Made by a program: the position numbers and the translations under genes. Below are positions 19,160-29,563 of a stretch of 64,000 nucleotides of DNA, piece after piece. Each line of letters starts with the position of its first letter. Position 1 is the stretch's first letter. Origin of the DNA: [Eubacterium] infirmum (GTDB lineage: Bacteria; Bacillota; Clostridia; Peptostreptococcales; Anaerovoracaceae); contig UGGN01000002.1 of assembly GCA_900450455.1 (NCBI GenBank), positions 305,968-369,967 of the forward strand. Reading direction: 5' to 3'. The notes beneath the pieces are model-generated. The model had not been told where the DNA came from. It ran no database searches and saw only the letters and a program-made list of their open reading frames with translations.

Positions 19160-20416
19160 TTGATAAAGACAAACAAGCTAAGCTCCGGAATAACACTTGT
19201 TACAGAATATATACCTTATGTTGAGTCTGCTGCTGTAGGGATATGGGTTGGAACCGGTTCTTCAGAGGAAATATCAAAGCATTCAGGTGTTTCACACTTT
19301 ACTGAGCACATGATGTTTAAGGGAACTGATAAGAGAAGCGCGAAGGAAATTGCATCAGATATAGATAAGCTGGGTGGTCAAATAAATGCTTTTACAGGTA
19401 AGGAGGCTACTTGCTACTACGTTAAGACAACGGGGAATAACCTGCTTAAGGCAGCTGATGTCCTTGTTGATATGATAACAGCTTCTCGCTTTGATAAGGA
19501 AGAGATGGACAGGGAAAGACTTGTAATCTGCGAAGAGATAAAGATGACAAGCGATACACCCGATGATCTGGCTATAGATGAAGGATTGCATCTTGTTTTA
19601 GAAAGCTCAAGCCTTGGTAATTCAATACTTGGAACGCCATCATCTCTTAAGAAAATAACCGGCAATGTTATGCATAACTATGTTAGGGATAAATATACGC
19701 TTGATAAAATAGTCGTCTCTGTAGCAGGAAAGTTTAATGAGGAAAAGCTTAGGGAGTTCTTCGAAAACGCATTTGATTCGATGTATAAGAAGCAGCTTTA
19801 CACTGAGAAAAGACAGGGTGAGTACAAGGCTAGGTATAAGTCAATAAAAAAAGATATTGAACAGAGTCATATTTGTCTTGCAACCAAGTCAATTTCACTT
19901 GATGACGATATGTCATTTGCTCTTTCAATTCTTGTTAATTCACTTGGCGGAAGTATGAGCTCAAGGTTATTCCAAAATGTTAGAGAACAAAAAGGACTTG
20001 CTTATTCTGTTTATGCTACAAATTTAAGTTTAAGTAGTGATGGTGTGTTTGCAATTTATGCAGGCGTCGGACAGAAAAACATCACAAGGGCTGTTTCGGC
20101 AATTAAAGAAGAATTAGATAAGCTTAAGGATAGCGGACTTACAAATGAGGAACTCGAATCTTCAAGAGAACAGCTAAAGGCAAACTATATATTCTCACAG
20201 GAGAGCAGTCTCGGCAGAATGTTCAAAAACGGAAAGGACAGGTTACTTTTAGGAAGAAACTATGAGCAGGATGAGATTATAGCATCATTTGATAAAGTAT
20301 GTCACGACGATATAAACGAAGTTAAGAAGCTTATAAGTGATTTCTCAAATTACAGCATGGCACTCGTTTCAAATAAAAGAGTTGACGTAAGAAGATTAAT
20401 GGAGAACCGTATATGA
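19160..20416 (+). CDS. M16B zinc peptidase (processing-peptidase-like)
   Basis: This 418-residue protein has the inverted zinc motif HxxEH in [12 protein letters not shown] (about residues 45-56) and the downstream Glu in [10 protein letters not shown], so the active site is intact. The C-terminal half contains the paired non-catalytic domain with [12 protein letters not shown] chose TTG 19160 because AAGGAGAA lies 5-10 bp upstream; an in-frame ATG at 19136 lies within the preceding gene and lacks a site. This family (ymxG/mlpA-like) often neighbours dut in Firmicutes. Here the dut start overlaps its stop (ATGA). Confidence 0.88.
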   Translation: MIKTNKLSSGITLVTEYIPYVESAAVGIWVGTGSSEEISKHSGVSHFTEHMMFKGTDKRSAKEIASDIDKLGGQINAFTGKEATCYYVKTTGNNLLKAADVLVDMITASRFDKEEMDRERLVICEEIKMTSDTPDDLAIDEGLHLVLESSSLGNSILGTPSSLKKITGNVMHNYVRDKYTLDKIVVSVAGKFNEEKLREFFENAFDSMYKKQLYTEKRQGEYKARYKSIKKDIEQSHICLATKSISLDDDMSFALSILVNSLGGSMSSRLFQNVREQKGLAYSVYATNLSLSSDGVFAIYAGVGQKNITRAVSAIKEELDKLKDSGLTNEELESSREQLKANYIFSQESSLGRMFKNGKDRLLLGRNYEQDEIIASFDKVCHDDINEVKKLISDFSNYSMALVSNKRVDVRRLMENRI

Positions 20417-20844
20417 AGATAAAGATAGTTAGTAAATCAGGTAGAATTCCTAAATATGGTACAGAGCAATCGGCAGGCTTTGATCTTCCTGCATACCTTC
20501 CTTCTGGAAGTATAGTATTAGAGAAAGGTAAGAGAATGCTGGTGCCAACAGGCATATTTATTGAGCTTCCATGTGGATATGAGGCTCAGGTTCGTGCAAG
20601 ATCCGGACTGGCAATAAAAAACGGCATAGGTCTTGTAAACGGAATAGGAACGGTAGACGCTGACTATCGTGGCGAACTTAAGGTACCTATGATTAACTGG
20701 AGCGATGAAGACTTCACTATAAATGATGGTGATAGAATTGCTCAGGTTGTAATTGCAAAGCATGAAAGAGCTGAGTTTGAACTTTGTGAAGAGCTAGGTG
20801 AAACGGAAAGAGGATCGGGAGGATTCGGTCACACAGGAGTTTAA
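20413..20844 (+). CDS. dut: dUTP diphosphatase
   Basis: This 143-residue homotrimeric enzyme hydrolyses dUTP to dUMP, preventing uracil incorporation. The five family motifs are present in order: [43 protein letters not shown], and the C-terminal [10 protein letters not shown]. The start overlaps the stop of the M16 peptidase gene. The next gene, a dGTPase-like gene, begins two bases after its stop, so two nucleotide-pool hydrolases are adjacent. Confidence 0.95.
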   Translation: MKIKIVSKSGRIPKYGTEQSAGFDLPAYLPSGSIVLEKGKRMLVPTGIFIELPCGYEAQVRARSGLAIKNGIGLVNGIGTVDADYRGELKVPMINWSDEDFTINDGDRIAQVVIAKHERAEFELCEELGETERGSGGFGHTGV

Positions 20845-20845
20845 G

Positions 20846-21844
20846 ATGCTTAATCGTATTGAACAGGAGAGCAGGGAAAAGATTTGGCTTTCTGAGTACG
20901 CGACAAAATCAGCCGACAGCAAGGGAAGACTTGTTGAAGAGCCAAAATGTGAACTCAGAACTGAATTTCAAAGGGATAGAGATCGAATAATACATTCAAA
21001 GGCATTTAGGCGTTTGATGCATAAGACTCAGGTTTTTTTAGGTAGCGAGGGAGATCACTACAGGACGAGACTTACGCATACTCTTGAGGTGAGCCAAATT
21101 TCGAGAACTATCTGCAGGGCACTCCGTCTAAATGAAGATTTAGCTGAGGCTATTGCGCTTGGTCATGACCTTGGACACACGCCATTTGGGCATAATGGTG
21201 AGTATATTCTCAATAGTGTTCACAAGTCAGGATTTAAACATAATATTCAAAGTTTAAGAGTCGTTGATGTTTTAGAAACTCGAACAACGGGAAGAGGTCT
21301 GAATCTAACTTTTGAAGTCAGAGACGGTATAAGAAATCACTCCGGTGATACGATGCCACTGACTCCTGAAGCTGAGGCGGTTAGACTTTCTGATCGTATA
21401 GCATATATAAATCATGATATTGACGATGCTATTAGAAGCGGAGTTATATGTCTGGGCGATTTACCGAAGGATGCAATTTCAGTATTTGGTAATAGGCATA
21501 GCGAACGCATAAACAATATGGTTTTAAACGTTATTTCACACAGTGAAAACAGCATTCATATCTCTATGGATGAAGAACATATGCAGATGCTAAGTATTCT
21601 TAGAAAGTATATGTTCCAAAATGTTTATTCCAGTCCGCTTGTAAAGCACGAGGAGGACCTTGTCATGGTCGAGAAGATTATCACATCGCTGTATGAGTAT
21701 TTTACAGCTCATCCTGACAAACTTCCAAAAAACGAACAAGTTTTGATAGATGAGTTTGATTTAGAAACCGTAGTCAAAGACTATATAGCAGGAATGACCG
21801 ACAGGTTCGCAATAAATACATACGAAAATATTTTTAAAAAATAA
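20846..21844 (+). CDS. dgt: dGTP triphosphohydrolase-like HD-domain protein
   Basis: This 332-residue HD-superfamily hydrolase is likely to cleave dNTPs to nucleoside and triphosphate. The metal ligands are visible in YRTRLTHTLEVSQ, ALGHDLGHTPFGHNGE (HD motif) and SDRIAYINHDIDDA. The N-terminal DRDRIIHSKAFRRLMHKTQVF is the usual signature of the Dgt type 2 group. I chose ATG 20846, which has CAGGAG upstream; a longer frame into dut is rejected. A 60-bp gap with T-rich sequence precedes dnaG. Confidence 0.9.
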   Translation: MLNRIEQESREKIWLSEYATKSADSKGRLVEEPKCELRTEFQRDRDRIIHSKAFRRLMHKTQVFLGSEGDHYRTRLTHTLEVSQISRTICRALRLNEDLAEAIALGHDLGHTPFGHNGEYILNSVHKSGFKHNIQSLRVVDVLETRTTGRGLNLTFEVRDGIRNHSGDTMPLTPEAEAVRLSDRIAYINHDIDDAIRSGVICLGDLPKDAISVFGNRHSERINNMVLNVISHSENSIHISMDEEHMQMLSILRKYMFQNVYSSPLVKHEEDLVMVEKIITSLYEYFTAHPDKLPKNEQVLIDEFDLETVVKDYIAGMTDRFAINTYENIFKK

Positions 21845-21904
21845 AAAGGAAATTTGTTTTTTATATAGAATATAACTAATAGAGCAAGTTTTTGGAGGCA
21901 GAAG

Positions 21905-23641
21905 ATGTCCTTTACAGCAAGGTCTATAGCAAATCTAAAGGATTCCATTGACATAGTTGATGTAATTTCAAGGCGTATAAGTCTAAAACGGGCAGGAAGC
22001 AATTATAAAGGCATATGTCCATTTCATAATGAAAAGACGCCTTCTTTTGTTGTCTCCGGAACTAAGCAGATATTCACTTGTTTTGGATGTGGTGCTTCGG
22101 GGGACGCGATAGAGTTTGTCAAAAGGTATAACAATCTGGAGTTCAACGACGCTATAAGACAGCTCGCCAGTGAGTACGGCATCGAGATGGAAGAGAACAG
22201 AGGATATGGCGAGGATCTGGAAATTTATTATAATATCAATAGGGATGCAGCTCTATTCTTCTATAAGTCATTTACGGAGAAGGCAAACAAGGGATATTCC
22301 TACATGAAAAGTCGAGGGATAAGGCCCGAAATACTTAAAAAATTTGGCATAGGCTATGCTGACGAATCTTGGAATAGCCTTTACGAGCATTTGACAGAAA
22401 AAGGATATCCGGTGGATAAGCTTATAGAAGTCGGGCTTGTATCTGAATCTAAGGGAAGGTATTACGACAAGTTTAGAAACAGAGTTATTTTTCCAATAAT
22501 AAATACAGCAGGCAAAGTAATAGGTTTTGGTGGTCGTGCCATAGATTCAAATGACAATCCCAAGTATCTAAACTCACCGGAGAGTAAAGTCTTCCGTAAG
22601 AAAAACAATCTCTACGGGCTCAATTTATCAAGGGCGTCTGTAGGTAAAGAAGGGTTTATAATACTTGTAGAAGGGTATATGGATACTATAAGCCTTTACC
22701 AAGGTGGAATAACAAATGTTGTTGCCTCTTTGGGAACCGCTTTGACCGAGAATCAATCACACCTTATAAAGAGATATACAAAGGACGTTGTACTTTCATA
22801 TGACTCCGACAGTGCAGGCATTGCTGCTGCGATAAGGGGTATGGAGATTCTTCATAATGAAGGCCTCAAGGTAAAAATTATAAAGATCAGCGGTGGGAAA
22901 GACCCCGATGAGCTTATTAGAAATGAAGGCAGAGAAGCCTTTAGAAAGCTTGTAGAAAACGCACTTTCTTTCGGAGATTACAAGCTAAACTACATCAAAT
23001 CCAAGTACAATCTGAAGGACGACGACTCGCGAATAGAGTGTATCAAGGAAATTGCGGAGAGTTTATCAAAGCTGGGAGCAGTTGAACAGGATATATATAT
23101 CAAAAAGGTCTCTAAGGAGCTATCTGTTTCAGAAGCAGCGCTGAGGCTTGAGATAAATAAAACTCAAAGTGGTCATGAGCAGACACGAGGTAGAAGCGAA
23201 GGAGCTAATGAGTCTCTTGAGGAATTAAGCTCTATAGAAAAGAATTGTCTCAGATTGATTACTATAAATGAATCATATATTCAAAAAGTAGACGATAACA
23301 TTGATATGTTAACTACTTCTTTGGCGCTGAATATTTTTTCAGCGATAAAACAACAATTTGCCGAGAATGGACAGCTGGACGTCAATTCACTTATCGACTC
23401 ACTCGAGGAGAATGAAACAAAAGCACTCGTGGATGTTATAGAAACCATCCCGATAGAGGGCGAGGAAGAGATGATATTTGAGGACTGTCTACGTCGTTAT
23501 AAGAAAGAAAGATTGCGAACCGAGCAGGAGCAGGTTATCTCTATGCTCAGTATGCTGGATGAAGAAGAAAACTCACAGAACAGGCAAAATGAGCTGATGC
23601 AAAGACTAAAGCAAATTCAAGACGAAATCAGCGATATTTGA
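21905..23641 (+). CDS. dnaG: DNA primase
   Basis: This 578-residue enzyme makes RNA primers for replication. The N-terminal zinc ribbon ([11 protein letters not shown] and [10 protein letters not shown]) is followed by the primase core and the TOPRIM domain with [24 protein letters not shown] and GGKDPDELI. The C-terminal helicase-binding region is short and acidic. TTGGAGG lies at 21892-21898 before ATG 21905. It precedes rpoD by 16 bp, the classical macromolecular synthesis operon order. Confidence 0.96.
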   Translation: MSFTARSIANLKDSIDIVDVISRRISLKRAGSNYKGICPFHNEKTPSFVVSGTKQIFTCFGCGASGDAIEFVKRYNNLEFNDAIRQLASEYGIEMEENRGYGEDLEIYYNINRDAALFFYKSFTEKANKGYSYMKSRGIRPEILKKFGIGYADESWNSLYEHLTEKGYPVDKLIEVGLVSESKGRYYDKFRNRVIFPIINTAGKVIGFGGRAIDSNDNPKYLNSPESKVFRKKNNLYGLNLSRASVGKEGFIILVEGYMDTISLYQGGITNVVASLGTALTENQSHLIKRYTKDVVLSYDSDSAGIAAAIRGMEILHNEGLKVKIIKISGGKDPDELIRNEGREAFRKLVENALSFGDYKLNYIKSKYNLKDDDSRIECIKEIAESLSKLGAVEQDIYIKKVSKELSVSEAALRLEINKTQSGHEQTRGRSEGANESLEELSSIEKNCLRLITINESYIQKVDDNIDMLTTSLALNIFSAIKQQFAENGQLDVNSLIDSLEENETKALVDVIETIPIEGEEEMIFEDCLRRYKKERLRTEQEQVISMLSMLDEEENSQNRQNELMQRLKQIQDEISDI

Positions 23642-23657
23642 AAGGACCGAGAAACAC

Positions 23658-24848
23658 ATGAGCGTAAAAGAAATCGAAGATACTAAAATTCAGGAATTTA
23701 AAGCGGAGGAATTCAGCAACCTTACTCCGGAACAACTAAAAGTTGAACTTATTAAACGTCTTGAGGAAAAGGGAAAATCAAACGATAATCACTTGACTTA
23801 CATGGATGTTTCCGACTATCTGGAGCACTTCGATTTGGACAAAACTGTAATCGACGAAATCTACGATACTTTACTTACAAATGATATTGAGATAGAGAAT
23901 TTTACAGAGGATTTTTCTGTACTCATGAATATTGAAGACGATACAGACGATGAGGATGAAGGAGTTGTCCTGGATAAGGATGGAAGCATAGATGTAGATG
24001 CTACAGTTCCTAAGGGAATTTCCGTTGATGATCCTGTACGTATGTATCTAAAAGAAATCGGCAAGGTTCCGCTACTTACAGCAGATGAAGAGATTGAACT
24101 TGCAAAACGCATGGAAGCAGGTGATGAGTATGCTAAGATGAAACTATGCGAAGCAAACCTTAGACTTGTTGTAAGTATCGCTAAAAGATATGTAGGTAGA
24201 GGCATGCTGTTTCTAGATTTGATTCAGGAAGGCAATCTTGGACTTATTAAAGCAGTTGATAAGTTCGACTATCGCAAGGGATACAAATTCTCAACATATG
24301 CGACATGGTGGATTCGTCAGGCAATTACAAGGTCGATTGCAGATCAGGCAAGAACAATTAGAATACCGGTTCACATGGTAGAAACTATAAACAAACTTAT
24401 TAGAGTTTCAAGACAGCTGCTTCAGACATACGGAAGAGAACCATCTCCGGAGGAAATCGCAAAGGAAATGGGAATCACAGTGGATAAGGTAAGAGAAATA
24501 CAGAAAATTGCACAGGAGCCGGTATCACTGGAGACGCCTATAGGCGAGGAAGAGGATAGTCATCTCGGCGATTTTATTCCTGATGATGATGTACCGGCAC
24601 CGGCAGAAGCTGCAGCATTTTCAATGCTAAAGGAACAGCTTGTCGAGGTTCTTGACACTTTAACAGACAGAGAACAGAAGGTTCTCAAGCTTAGATTTGG
24701 TCTAGATGACGGTCGCTCAAGAACTCTGGAGGAGGTAGGCAAGGAATTTGATGTTACACGTGAGCGTATCAGACAGATAGAAGCCAAGGCTCTTCGTAAG
24801 TTAAGACATCCAAGTAGGAGCAAGAAACTCAAGGATTACCTGGAGTAG
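23658..24848 (+). CDS. rpoD: RNA polymerase primary sigma factor (sigma-70/SigA)
   Basis: This 396-residue housekeeping sigma factor has an acidic region 1.1-like N terminus (about residues 1-125). Region 1.2 ([18 protein letters not shown]), region 2 ([37 protein letters not shown]), region 3 and the region 4 HTH ([20 protein letters not shown]) follow in order. Length and layout match SigA of Firmicutes. It lies between dnaG and trmK and is presumably cotranscribed with both. Confidence 0.97.
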   Translation: MSVKEIEDTKIQEFKAEEFSNLTPEQLKVELIKRLEEKGKSNDNHLTYMDVSDYLEHFDLDKTVIDEIYDTLLTNDIEIENFTEDFSVLMNIEDDTDDEDEGVVLDKDGSIDVDATVPKGISVDDPVRMYLKEIGKVPLLTADEEIELAKRMEAGDEYAKMKLCEANLRLVVSIAKRYVGRGMLFLDLIQEGNLGLIKAVDKFDYRKGYKFSTYATWWIRQAITRSIADQARTIRIPVHMVETINKLIRVSRQLLQTYGREPSPEEIAKEMGITVDKVREIQKIAQEPVSLETPIGEEEDSHLGDFIPDDDVPAPAEAAAFSMLKEQLVEVLDTLTDREQKVLKLRFGLDDGRSRTLEEVGKEFDVTRERIRQIEAKALRKLRHPSRSKKLKDYLE

Positions 24849-24851
24849 ACC

Positions 24852-25619
24852 ATGATTAAGCTAAGCGAAAGGCTTGAATGTATAGCGAGCAGAATAGATA
24901 AGGGCGAGACAGTTGCTGACATAGGTACAGATCATGCTTATCTCCCTATCTACCTTTGGGAGAATGAAGTTTCACCTAAAGTAATAATGGCAGATATAAG
25001 CAAGGGCTCTCTACAAAAAGCAAAGGAAAATTGCAATTTAACTCATCCGGATGTTGACTTTGATTGCAGACTGGGAGATGGCCTTGAGGTTTTACAGCCG
25101 CATGAGGTTGATACCGTTGTAATGGCAGGTATGGGAGCACTCCTAATAATAGAGATGCTTGAGTGGGATATTATCAAAACGAGAAGCTACAAGAAATTCA
25201 TACTCCAACCGAGAAACAATCTCGGAGAATTAGTTAAATGGCTTAAGTTCAATAACTTTGATATCATCCACTATGATCTTGTCAAAGAAGGAAAACGCAT
25301 TTGTGAAATTTTAACAGCATCTACTCAAGATACTAAATCAGATTCTGATGATTGTTTTAGTCGCAAAGTTAAAAAGATGGATGACGAATCCAGTGATAGT
25401 ACAGCTGAATACGATTTTCCCGACCTCTTGCTTGAGCACAGAAATAAATACAGTCTAGAATATATTGATTTGCATCTGCAGAAGGAAAACTTCATTTTAC
25501 AAAATATAAAGATGAGCAGTGATTGTGAGAACAATCATAATCTTAAGAGGCGCCTCGAGCGAAAGAGAAGACTTGAGGAACTTAAGAGCAGATTGCTAGA
25601 GGTGACATATGAAGCTTAA
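24852..25619 (+). CDS. trmK: tRNA (adenine(22)-N1)-methyltransferase
   Basis: This 255-residue SAM-dependent enzyme methylates A22 of bacterial tRNAs. The motif I VADIGTDHAYLPIYL and the catalytic/SAM motif VVMAGMGALLIIEML are characteristic of TrmK (YqfN). Here the NPPF-like motif is replaced by QPRNNLGEL as in the family. A C-terminal coiled-coil region rich in Lys, Arg and Glu follows. The rpoD-trmK-nif3 order is conserved in Firmicutes. Its 3' end overlaps nif3 by 11 bp. Confidence 0.92.
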   Translation: MIKLSERLECIASRIDKGETVADIGTDHAYLPIYLWENEVSPKVIMADISKGSLQKAKENCNLTHPDVDFDCRLGDGLEVLQPHEVDTVVMAGMGALLIIEMLEWDIIKTRSYKKFILQPRNNLGELVKWLKFNNFDIIHYDLVKEGKRICEILTASTQDTKSDSDDCFSRKVKKMDDESSDSTAEYDFPDLLLEHRNKYSLEYIDLHLQKENFILQNIKMSSDCENNHNLKRRLERKRRLEELKSRLLEVTYEA

Positions 25620-26373
25620 AGATATATTTGCATATTTAGATGAGGTTTTTCCGATAGAAGCGGCTGAGGAATGGGATAATTCCGGTGTTCAGCTTGCTTT
25701 GAGTGATGAATGCAATAAGGTGATGGCAGTTATAGAAATAACTGAAAGTCTTGTTGACGAGGCTATCGAAAGCAATGTAAATTTGATTATTACGCATCAT
25801 CCTTTGTTTTTTTCAAACCTAAAATCAATATCAAAAGATGACCCTATGGGAAGAATAATCATCAAGCTCATTCAAAACAAAATCAGTGTCTATTCAGCAC
25901 ATACATCTTGCGATTTAGCTGATGGTGGCCTTAACGATTACTTTGGAAAAATCATCGAAGCTGAGGATGTAGTGTCCATTCCTGAAATAAATAAGTATTG
26001 CCGCTTTGGGAAACTTGCTCATGCAATGACTTTGAGCGAACTTTGCGAGTATCTGGCTATAAAATTATCTATTCCAAGGGAAATAGTTAGATATACCGGT
26101 GAGGAGAAGCACTTGGTTCACAAAATAGCTTGGTGCACAGGCTCAGGAGTAGGTTTTGTCTTTGACGCATACGAAGCAGATATCGATGCATATATCACGG
26201 GAGACGTAAAGCATCACAGCGCCAGAGATGCTGAACTTGCAGGTTTTAATTTGATTGATGTCAGTCACTACGGAAGCGAGTACATATTCGCTGATTTAGT
26301 AATAGAAAAGCTAAAGGACAAAATCGAAATCATCAGCAGTACAACATGCAAGAGCCCATTTAAGGTATTATAA
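25609..26373 (+). CDS. Nif3-like dinuclear metal centre protein
   Basis: This 254-residue protein belongs to the NIF3/YqfO family, which forms toroidal hexamers with a dinuclear metal site; it is also described as a GTP cyclohydrolase 1 type 2 homologue. Metal-binding motifs are ITHHPLFF (HH), SAHTSCDLADGGLNDY and the C-terminal DVSHYGSEY. The function is not settled in the literature. The start overlaps the trmK 3' end. It is the last gene of the housekeeping run; no clear terminator follows. Confidence 0.9.
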   Translation: MKLKDIFAYLDEVFPIEAAEEWDNSGVQLALSDECNKVMAVIEITESLVDEAIESNVNLIITHHPLFFSNLKSISKDDPMGRIIIKLIQNKISVYSAHTSCDLADGGLNDYFGKIIEAEDVVSIPEINKYCRFGKLAHAMTLSELCEYLAIKLSIPREIVRYTGEEKHLVHKIAWCTGSGVGFVFDAYEADIDAYITGDVKHHSARDAELAGFNLIDVSHYGSEYIFADLVIEKLKDKIEIISSTTCKSPFKVL

Positions 26374-26532
26374 AAAATAGTATATAGTAAATTACTTGAG
26401 TATATCAAAAGGAAAAGAAACTAAAGTGAAAGAAACAACTCAAAATCATATAATAGTCTTGAATTTTCAGAAACAATATGATAGACTGTGAAAGTACTTT
26501 GTCTGATATATAAGAATGATAACTGATGAATG

Positions 26533-26561
26533 TTGAATTATGAGCTATATAGGCATAGTAA
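26533..26561 (+). promoter_or_regulatory. Putative promoter of the transporter operon
   Basis: TTGAAT (26533-26538) and TAGTAA (26556-26561) are 17 bp apart. If real, the transcript would start just before the operator palindrome, which would then act as a downstream block. The -10 is weak. Confidence 0.4.
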
Positions 26562-26574
26562 TTTTTTTGTTTGA

Positions 26575-26594
26575 TAGTTAGTGATGACTAACTA
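26575..26594 (+). promoter_or_regulatory. Operator-like palindrome 1 (metal-regulator type)
   Basis: TAGTTAGT (26575-26582) and ACTAACTA (26587-26594) form a perfect 8-bp inverted repeat around GATG. Its central 16 bp, GTTAGTGATGACTAAC, is identical to the core of the palindrome at 34235-34256 in front of the first NRPS gene. The GTTAG/CTAAC halves resemble DtxR/IdeR half-sites, but the spacing is wider. It is read as a shared operator by inference. Confidence 0.75.
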
Positions 26595-26672
26595 AGTAAA
26601 GCGTCAGCTGTATCAAAGTACTGTAATAAATTACACTTGACTATAATTTTATCAACGCAAAGAGGATACGTT

Positions 26673-28901
26673 TTGAAGCAGACTACGAAAATTGATTTCA
26701 ATCTAGGATTTACATATAAGGATAGACGCAAGCCCTCGCTTATAGACGCAGAAGGTCACATTGAGGCAGGTAAGTTCATTGTTTTATGTGGCTGCAGTGG
26801 ATGTGGCAAATCAACTCTTTTGCGATGCATAAATCATCTAATACCGGAGTTCTACGAAGGAAAGATTACCGGATTTTGCATGATTGGCGGTAATGATATA
26901 TCCGGCCTAAGTATTGGAGATGTTGGTAAGCAAGTAGCATCTGTATTTCAAAATCCAAGATCACAGTTTTTTACTGTTAACAGCTCCTCGGAGGTTGCGT
27001 TCGGATTAGAAAATCACGGATTATCGCATGATGAAATTACATACCGGGTTAATGAGGGATTTAAAAAATTTGAACTGGAATATCTAAAGGATAGGGCTGT
27101 ATTTGAATTGTCAAGTGGGGAAAGACAGCTTATAGCGATTCTATCTGCCTGGGCACTTGACACAAATATTATAGTCATGGATGAACCGACAGCTAACCTC
27201 GATCAAAGAGCGATAGCTAAGCTTTCAGATATGCTATCAGAGTTAAAGGCTGAGGGCAAGACGATCATTGTAAGTGAACATAGATTATACTATTTATCAG
27301 ATATTGCTGATGAATATTGGTATATAGACTCAGGGGAAATTGTTAAATGCTATAAATCAAAGGAAATGCTTCAGCTAACAGAAGGTGAGCTAGCTTGTAT
27401 GGGACTTCGCATGCCAGAGCTAAGAAATCTTAGTCTAAGGCACAGTGATTCCACATATGATAGTGCTGAATATAAGCTAAACGATGATAAAGTACATAAG
27501 CTTACATGTGAGAATGTAACATTTAGGTATAGAGGTTCTAAAAATAACACACTAAAATCTACGAGCATTGAACTTAAAGCAGGAGAAATTGTAGCCATTG
27601 CTGGTCCTAATGGAAACGGAAAGACAACACTCGGCAAGATTTTATGTGGAATTTATAAAGCTTCATATGGAAAGATTTCTTTTGATGGTCTAGCGCTAAA
27701 ATCAAAGGAATTACAGAGTAAGAGCATTTTTATTATGCAGGAAGCAGAATTCCAATTCTTTACAAATTCTGTATGGAATGAATTGAAATATGAAAAAAAA
27801 ATAAATCCAAGTCTTGAAGTTGAAATGGGAAAAATGCTAAGACTATCAGGATTGTGGGAGCTAAGGAATAGACATCCGTTCACCTTATCTGGAGGTCAGA
27901 TGCAAAAGCTTGTTCTTCTTTTGGCATATTTTTCTGAGAAACAAATCATTGTACTTGATGAGCCAACGGCAGGACTTGACGGTCGCTCGCTAAAAACATG
28001 TATAAGAATTATCAATGAGATGAAAAAGGACAAAATTGTTCTTATAATTACTCATGACATAGAGCTTATAGCAGGTGCATGCAGAAACTGTGTTTGGATA
28101 GAAGATGGAAGCTTACGTGATAGCTTTACTCTTGATTCAGATGAATCCCTTCGCAAGTTTTGCATATATAGAGATGAAAGATTAAAGGCAGTAACAAATG
28201 AATATGCGGTGTCTAGTATAAAACATAGTTTTGACCCGCGTATTAAACTTGTAATTGCCTTATTTTGTTGTGCAACAAGTGTCTTTGTCAGCACTCCGCT
28301 AGTAACTGCAATGTTCGTAGCTGGAATGTTAATTAATCTTTATGAGCGCAATATCAAATCGTCGCTATGTTATGGTGCCGTATATGCAGTTTTACTATTT
28401 GCATTCATTGGATTCCCAAATGTAGTGACAGCTTTGCTATTAAATGTCATACCGAGGTTTTTAGTAATAGGAGAGTTTGTTTCCGCCTTAATAAGTAATG
28501 ATGGAGGCGATAAGATGATAACAGCATTGAGGTATATGCATATGTCCGAGAGAGTGATAATGATTTTTGCTGTTATGTTTAGGTTTATTCCAGTGATGAG
28601 TAAAGATCTCTCACTTATGAGACAGTCAGTGCAAACTAGAGGATTTTTTAAGACACTACGAGAAAAAATCATAGCTTTTCCAGAGTATATGGAAATTATC
28701 ATAGCACCATTAATGCTTAGAGTTATTCGAATAGCTGAATCACTTTCTGCATCAGCAGAAACTCGAGGAATATCATTATCCGGGCGTAGAGAGTCATATA
28801 CATCTCTCAAAATTAAAATATCAGATGTATTGATTTTCCTAGCTGTACTTTTTTTGATATGTTTTGGCTTTTTCTATACTAGAATAGTTGATCTATTCTA
28901 A
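26673..28901 (+). CDS. Fused ECF transporter energizing module (EcfA-EcfA-EcfT)
   Basis: This 742-residue protein joins three subunits that are normally separate. Residues about 1-250 are an ABC ATPase with Walker A GCSGCGKST (40-48), signature LSSGERQ and Walker B IIVMDEPTANLD. Residues about 270-490 are a second ATPase with GPNGNGKTT, LSGGQMQ and IIVLDEPTAGLD. The C-terminal 240 residues form a CbiQ/EcfT-like membrane domain with the two coupling motifs SVQTRGFF and SAETRGISL. I chose TTG 26673 because AGAGGA precedes it by 6 bp. With the following S component it should energize uptake of a small ligand, plausibly the metal-metallophore complex; that role is inferred from context. Confidence 0.85.
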   Translation: MKQTTKIDFNLGFTYKDRRKPSLIDAEGHIEAGKFIVLCGCSGCGKSTLLRCINHLIPEFYEGKITGFCMIGGNDISGLSIGDVGKQVASVFQNPRSQFFTVNSSSEVAFGLENHGLSHDEITYRVNEGFKKFELEYLKDRAVFELSSGERQLIAILSAWALDTNIIVMDEPTANLDQRAIAKLSDMLSELKAEGKTIIVSEHRLYYLSDIADEYWYIDSGEIVKCYKSKEMLQLTEGELACMGLRMPELRNLSLRHSDSTYDSAEYKLNDDKVHKLTCENVTFRYRGSKNNTLKSTSIELKAGEIVAIAGPNGNGKTTLGKILCGIYKASYGKISFDGLALKSKELQSKSIFIMQEAEFQFFTNSVWNELKYEKKINPSLEVEMGKMLRLSGLWELRNRHPFTLSGGQMQKLVLLLAYFSEKQIIVLDEPTAGLDGRSLKTCIRIINEMKKDKIVLIITHDIELIAGACRNCVWIEDGSLRDSFTLDSDESLRKFCIYRDERLKAVTNEYAVSSIKHSFDPRIKLVIALFCCATSVFVSTPLVTAMFVAGMLINLYERNIKSSLCYGAVYAVLLFAFIGFPNVVTALLLNVIPRFLVIGEFVSALISNDGGDKMITALRYMHMSERVIMIFAVMFRFIPVMSKDLSLMRQSVQTRGFFKTLREKIIAFPEYMEIIIAPLMLRVIRIAESLSASAETRGISLSGRRESYTSLKIKISDVLIFLAVLFLICFGFFYTRIVDLF

Positions 28902-28960
28902 GCAGTTTAGTAGCCGTAATCATATATTACTGTAATTTTAACTTATGAGAGGAGTTTACC

Positions 28961-29563
28961 ATGGAATCTAATAGGCTCAAGACAAAGGACATAATTACTG
29001 TTGTACTTTTGTCATTAATTAACATTGTAATATTTATGTCAGGAACCTTCCTGTATGCTACACCGATAACGGTGCTACTAATGCCTATATATTATGCATT
29101 ATTAGAAGGGATGGTAGTTTTCACAATAGGTGTTAAAGTACGCAAAAGAGGTGCTATGCTCATATATTGCATGATTCAAGGTATTGTCGGATTCTATCTT
29201 CCGTACACGCTTACCTATTTTTTGATGGGAATTATATCAGAAATCATTCTTTCAAAAACTGGTTATGATAATATTAAGGGTCTTACAGTAAGCTATATAC
29301 TGCAGCAAGTCGGACTGTGCTTTGGAAGTACTGTGTATCCTTATGTTTTTGCTCTCAAAAAGACGATGGAAATGATGAGCGTAAAAGAGTCTGCCAATCT
29401 AAAATATGTTATGACACATGCGGGAAGTTCAATAATGAACTGGGGATGGATTGTTTTGATGATAGCTACAGCAGCTATAGCATTTATAGGTTCGCTTCTG
29501 GGAAAGAGAGTAGTTAGGAAACATATAATTAAAGCTGAAGGAGCTTGCGAGGATGAAAACTGA
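28961..29563 (+). CDS. ECF transporter S component, MptD/Trep_Strep type
   Basis: This 200-residue hydrophobic protein has about six membrane helices and matches the layout of the Trep_Strep/MptD family of putative substrate-binding S components. It opens with KTKDIITVVLLSLINIVIF and ends in a positively charged tail (GKRVVRKHIIKAEG). It follows the fused energizing module by 59 bp and overlaps the next ABC gene by 11 bp. It probably provides ligand specificity for the module. The ligand is unknown; similar genes accompany metallophore loci such as equibactin, from memory. Confidence 0.75.
   Translation: MESNRLKTKDIITVVLLSLINIVIFMSGTFLYATPITVLLMPIYYALLEGMVVFTIGVKVRKRGAMLIYCMIQGIVGFYLPYTLTYFLMGIISEIILSKTGYDNIKGLTVSYILQQVGLCFGSTVYPYVFALKKTMEMMSVKESANLKYVMTHAGSSIMNWGWIVLMIATAAIAFIGSLLGKRVVRKHIIKAEGACEDEN

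Larger units (their letters stand above)
26374..26672 (+). other. Intergenic region upstream of the metallophore transporter block
   Basis: This 299-bp region is very AT-rich and has no credible gene. It holds a putative promoter at 26533-26561, a palindromic operator at 26575-26594 and the ribosome binding site AGAGGA (26661-26666). No terminator hairpin for nif3 is obvious. The boundary between core genes and the biosynthetic cluster falls here. Confidence 0.8.

Noticed and set aside
26374..26672. Small regulator gene in the intergenic region
   Set aside because: No frame with a ribosome binding site and reasonable length; only promoter and operator signals are visible.
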